Part shown: positions 7,005 through 7,547 of the stretch, piece by piece
Layout: each line of letters opens with the position of its first letter
Position numbering within the stretch: position 1 is the stretch's first letter
DNA from: an uncultured Oscillibacter sp.
Lineage (GTDB): Bacteria; Bacillota; Clostridia; Oscillospirales; Oscillospiraceae
DNA length: 7,547 nt
Assembly: GCA_937884915.1 (NCBI GenBank)
Contig: CALAAN010000252.1
Coordinates: 1-7,547, forward strand
Direction: 5' to 3'
The notes under the pieces: generated by a model
What the model saw: the letters and a program-made list of their open reading frames with translations, nothing else
Databases searched by the model: none
What the model was told of the DNA's origin: nothing
Program-made: the position numbers and the translations under genes

Positions 7005-7547
7005 GTGAATATTGCGCTGCTGGGCTTCGGCACCGTCGGTTCCCATTTTTATAAGCTGTGCGAGGGGCGAACCGATCTGCATGTCGCAGCCGTTCTCTCC
7101 CGCCGCCCCCGTCCGGAGCTCACATGCACCGTGACCGCCGATTACGACGAGATCGTGCGCGATCCCTCTATTGATATCGTGGTGGAAGTCATGGGCGGCA
7201 TCGAGCCGGCATACAGCTACCTCTGCGCGGCCATGCGCGCGGGCAAGCACGTCGTCACCGCAAACAAGCAGCTCATGTGCGCCCGCTTTGAAGAGCTCAC
7301 CTCTCTTGCGAAAGAAAAAGGCGTGGCGCTGCGTTGCACCGCCGCCGCAGGCGGCGGCATCCCCTGGCTCACCTCTCTCTCCCGCGCGTCCGAACTTGAC
7401 GAGATCAAGGCCGTCGAGGGCATTCTGAACGGCACAACGAACTACATGCTCTCCGCCATGACAAATTCCGGCGCGGACTACGCGCCCGCACTGCAAAAGG
7501 CGCAGGAGCTCGGCTACGCCGAGGCAGACCCCACCGCGGACGTCGAG
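7005..7547 (+). CDS. hom: Homoserine dehydrogenase, 3' end missing
   Basis: Homoserine dehydrogenase reduces aspartate semialdehyde to homoserine with NAD(P)H, the branch step to threonine and methionine. The first 181 residues are present and the gene runs off the right edge. The start is GTG, with AGAAGG (6991-6996) eight bases upstream; no upstream in-frame ATG fits. Residues 7-12 (GFGTVG) are the dinucleotide-binding glycine loop. 'VTANKQL' (84-90) holds the conserved Asn-Lys, 'GGGIP' (116-120) and 'EGILNGTTNYML' (138-149) are family blocks. The window ends within 'ELGYAEADPTADVE', the start of the substrate-binding segment. In the usual E-A-[ST]-V-x-G-G-I-P block this protein has T112-A-A-A, so Thr replaces the common Glu. 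Whether a C-terminal ACT regulatory domain exists cannot be seen. It is divergent from thrC-thrH. Confidence 0.95.
   Translation, partial: MNIALLGFGTVGSHFYKLCEGRTDLHVAAVLSRRPRPELTCTVTADYDEIVRDPSIDIVVEVMGGIEPAYSYLCAAMRAGKHVVTANKQLMCARFEELTSLAKEKGVALRCTAAAGGGIPWLTSLSRASELDEIKAVEGILNGTTNYMLSAMTNSGADYAPALQKAQELGYAEADPTADVE

Noticed and set aside
6927..7496. A 189-residue minus-strand open frame opposite hom
   Set aside because: The plus strand encodes a clear homoserine dehydrogenase here. The minus frame would run across the thrC-hom control region without a known domain.

Overview
This looks like ordinary chromosomal DNA from a GC-rich member of the Clostridia, most like the gut Oscillospiraceae/Ruminococcaceae (for example Oscillibacter, Faecalibacterium or Flavonifractor relatives). 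The guess rests on strong AGGAGG-type ribosome binding sites, intrinsic terminators, GC-rich wobble positions, a short-form CstA transporter and the protein types seen. It is an inference; the window holds no rRNA or other marker gene. I see no mobile element, CRISPR array, tRNA or rRNA.

Layout. Positions 1-1836 (+) are the 3' part of a YgiQ-type radical SAM gene whose first codons lie outside the window. It converges on a minus-strand gene of unknown function (1971-2972), and the 134-base gap holds two hairpins that can act as terminators. Upstream of the unknown gene on the minus strand is a cstA-type peptide/pyruvate transporter gene (3036-4556), with its own terminator at 2992-3024 and a likely promoter at 4622-4652.

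The right part is a threonine-synthesis locus. thrC (threonine synthase, 5332-6819, minus) is followed after 12 bases by thrH (phosphoserine phosphatase / homoserine phosphotransferase, 4714-5319, minus). hom (homoserine dehydrogenase, from 7005, +) is divergently transcribed and runs off the right edge. Hom makes homoserine, ThrH can phosphorylate homoserine using phosphoserine as donor, and ThrC turns O-phosphohomoserine into threonine. The three genes therefore form a plausible complete homoserine-to-threonine route with ThrH in the place normally held by the kinase ThrB. No thrB is visible here, but it could lie downstream of hom beyond the window.

The 185-base gap between thrC and hom holds overlapping divergent promoter candidates and an inverted repeat (GTCAAGTG / CACTTGAC), one arm of which covers the proposed thrC -35 box. 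I found no convincing new defence or mobile system. The most interesting items are the thrH-thrC-hom grouping, the shared control region and the unknown membrane protein.
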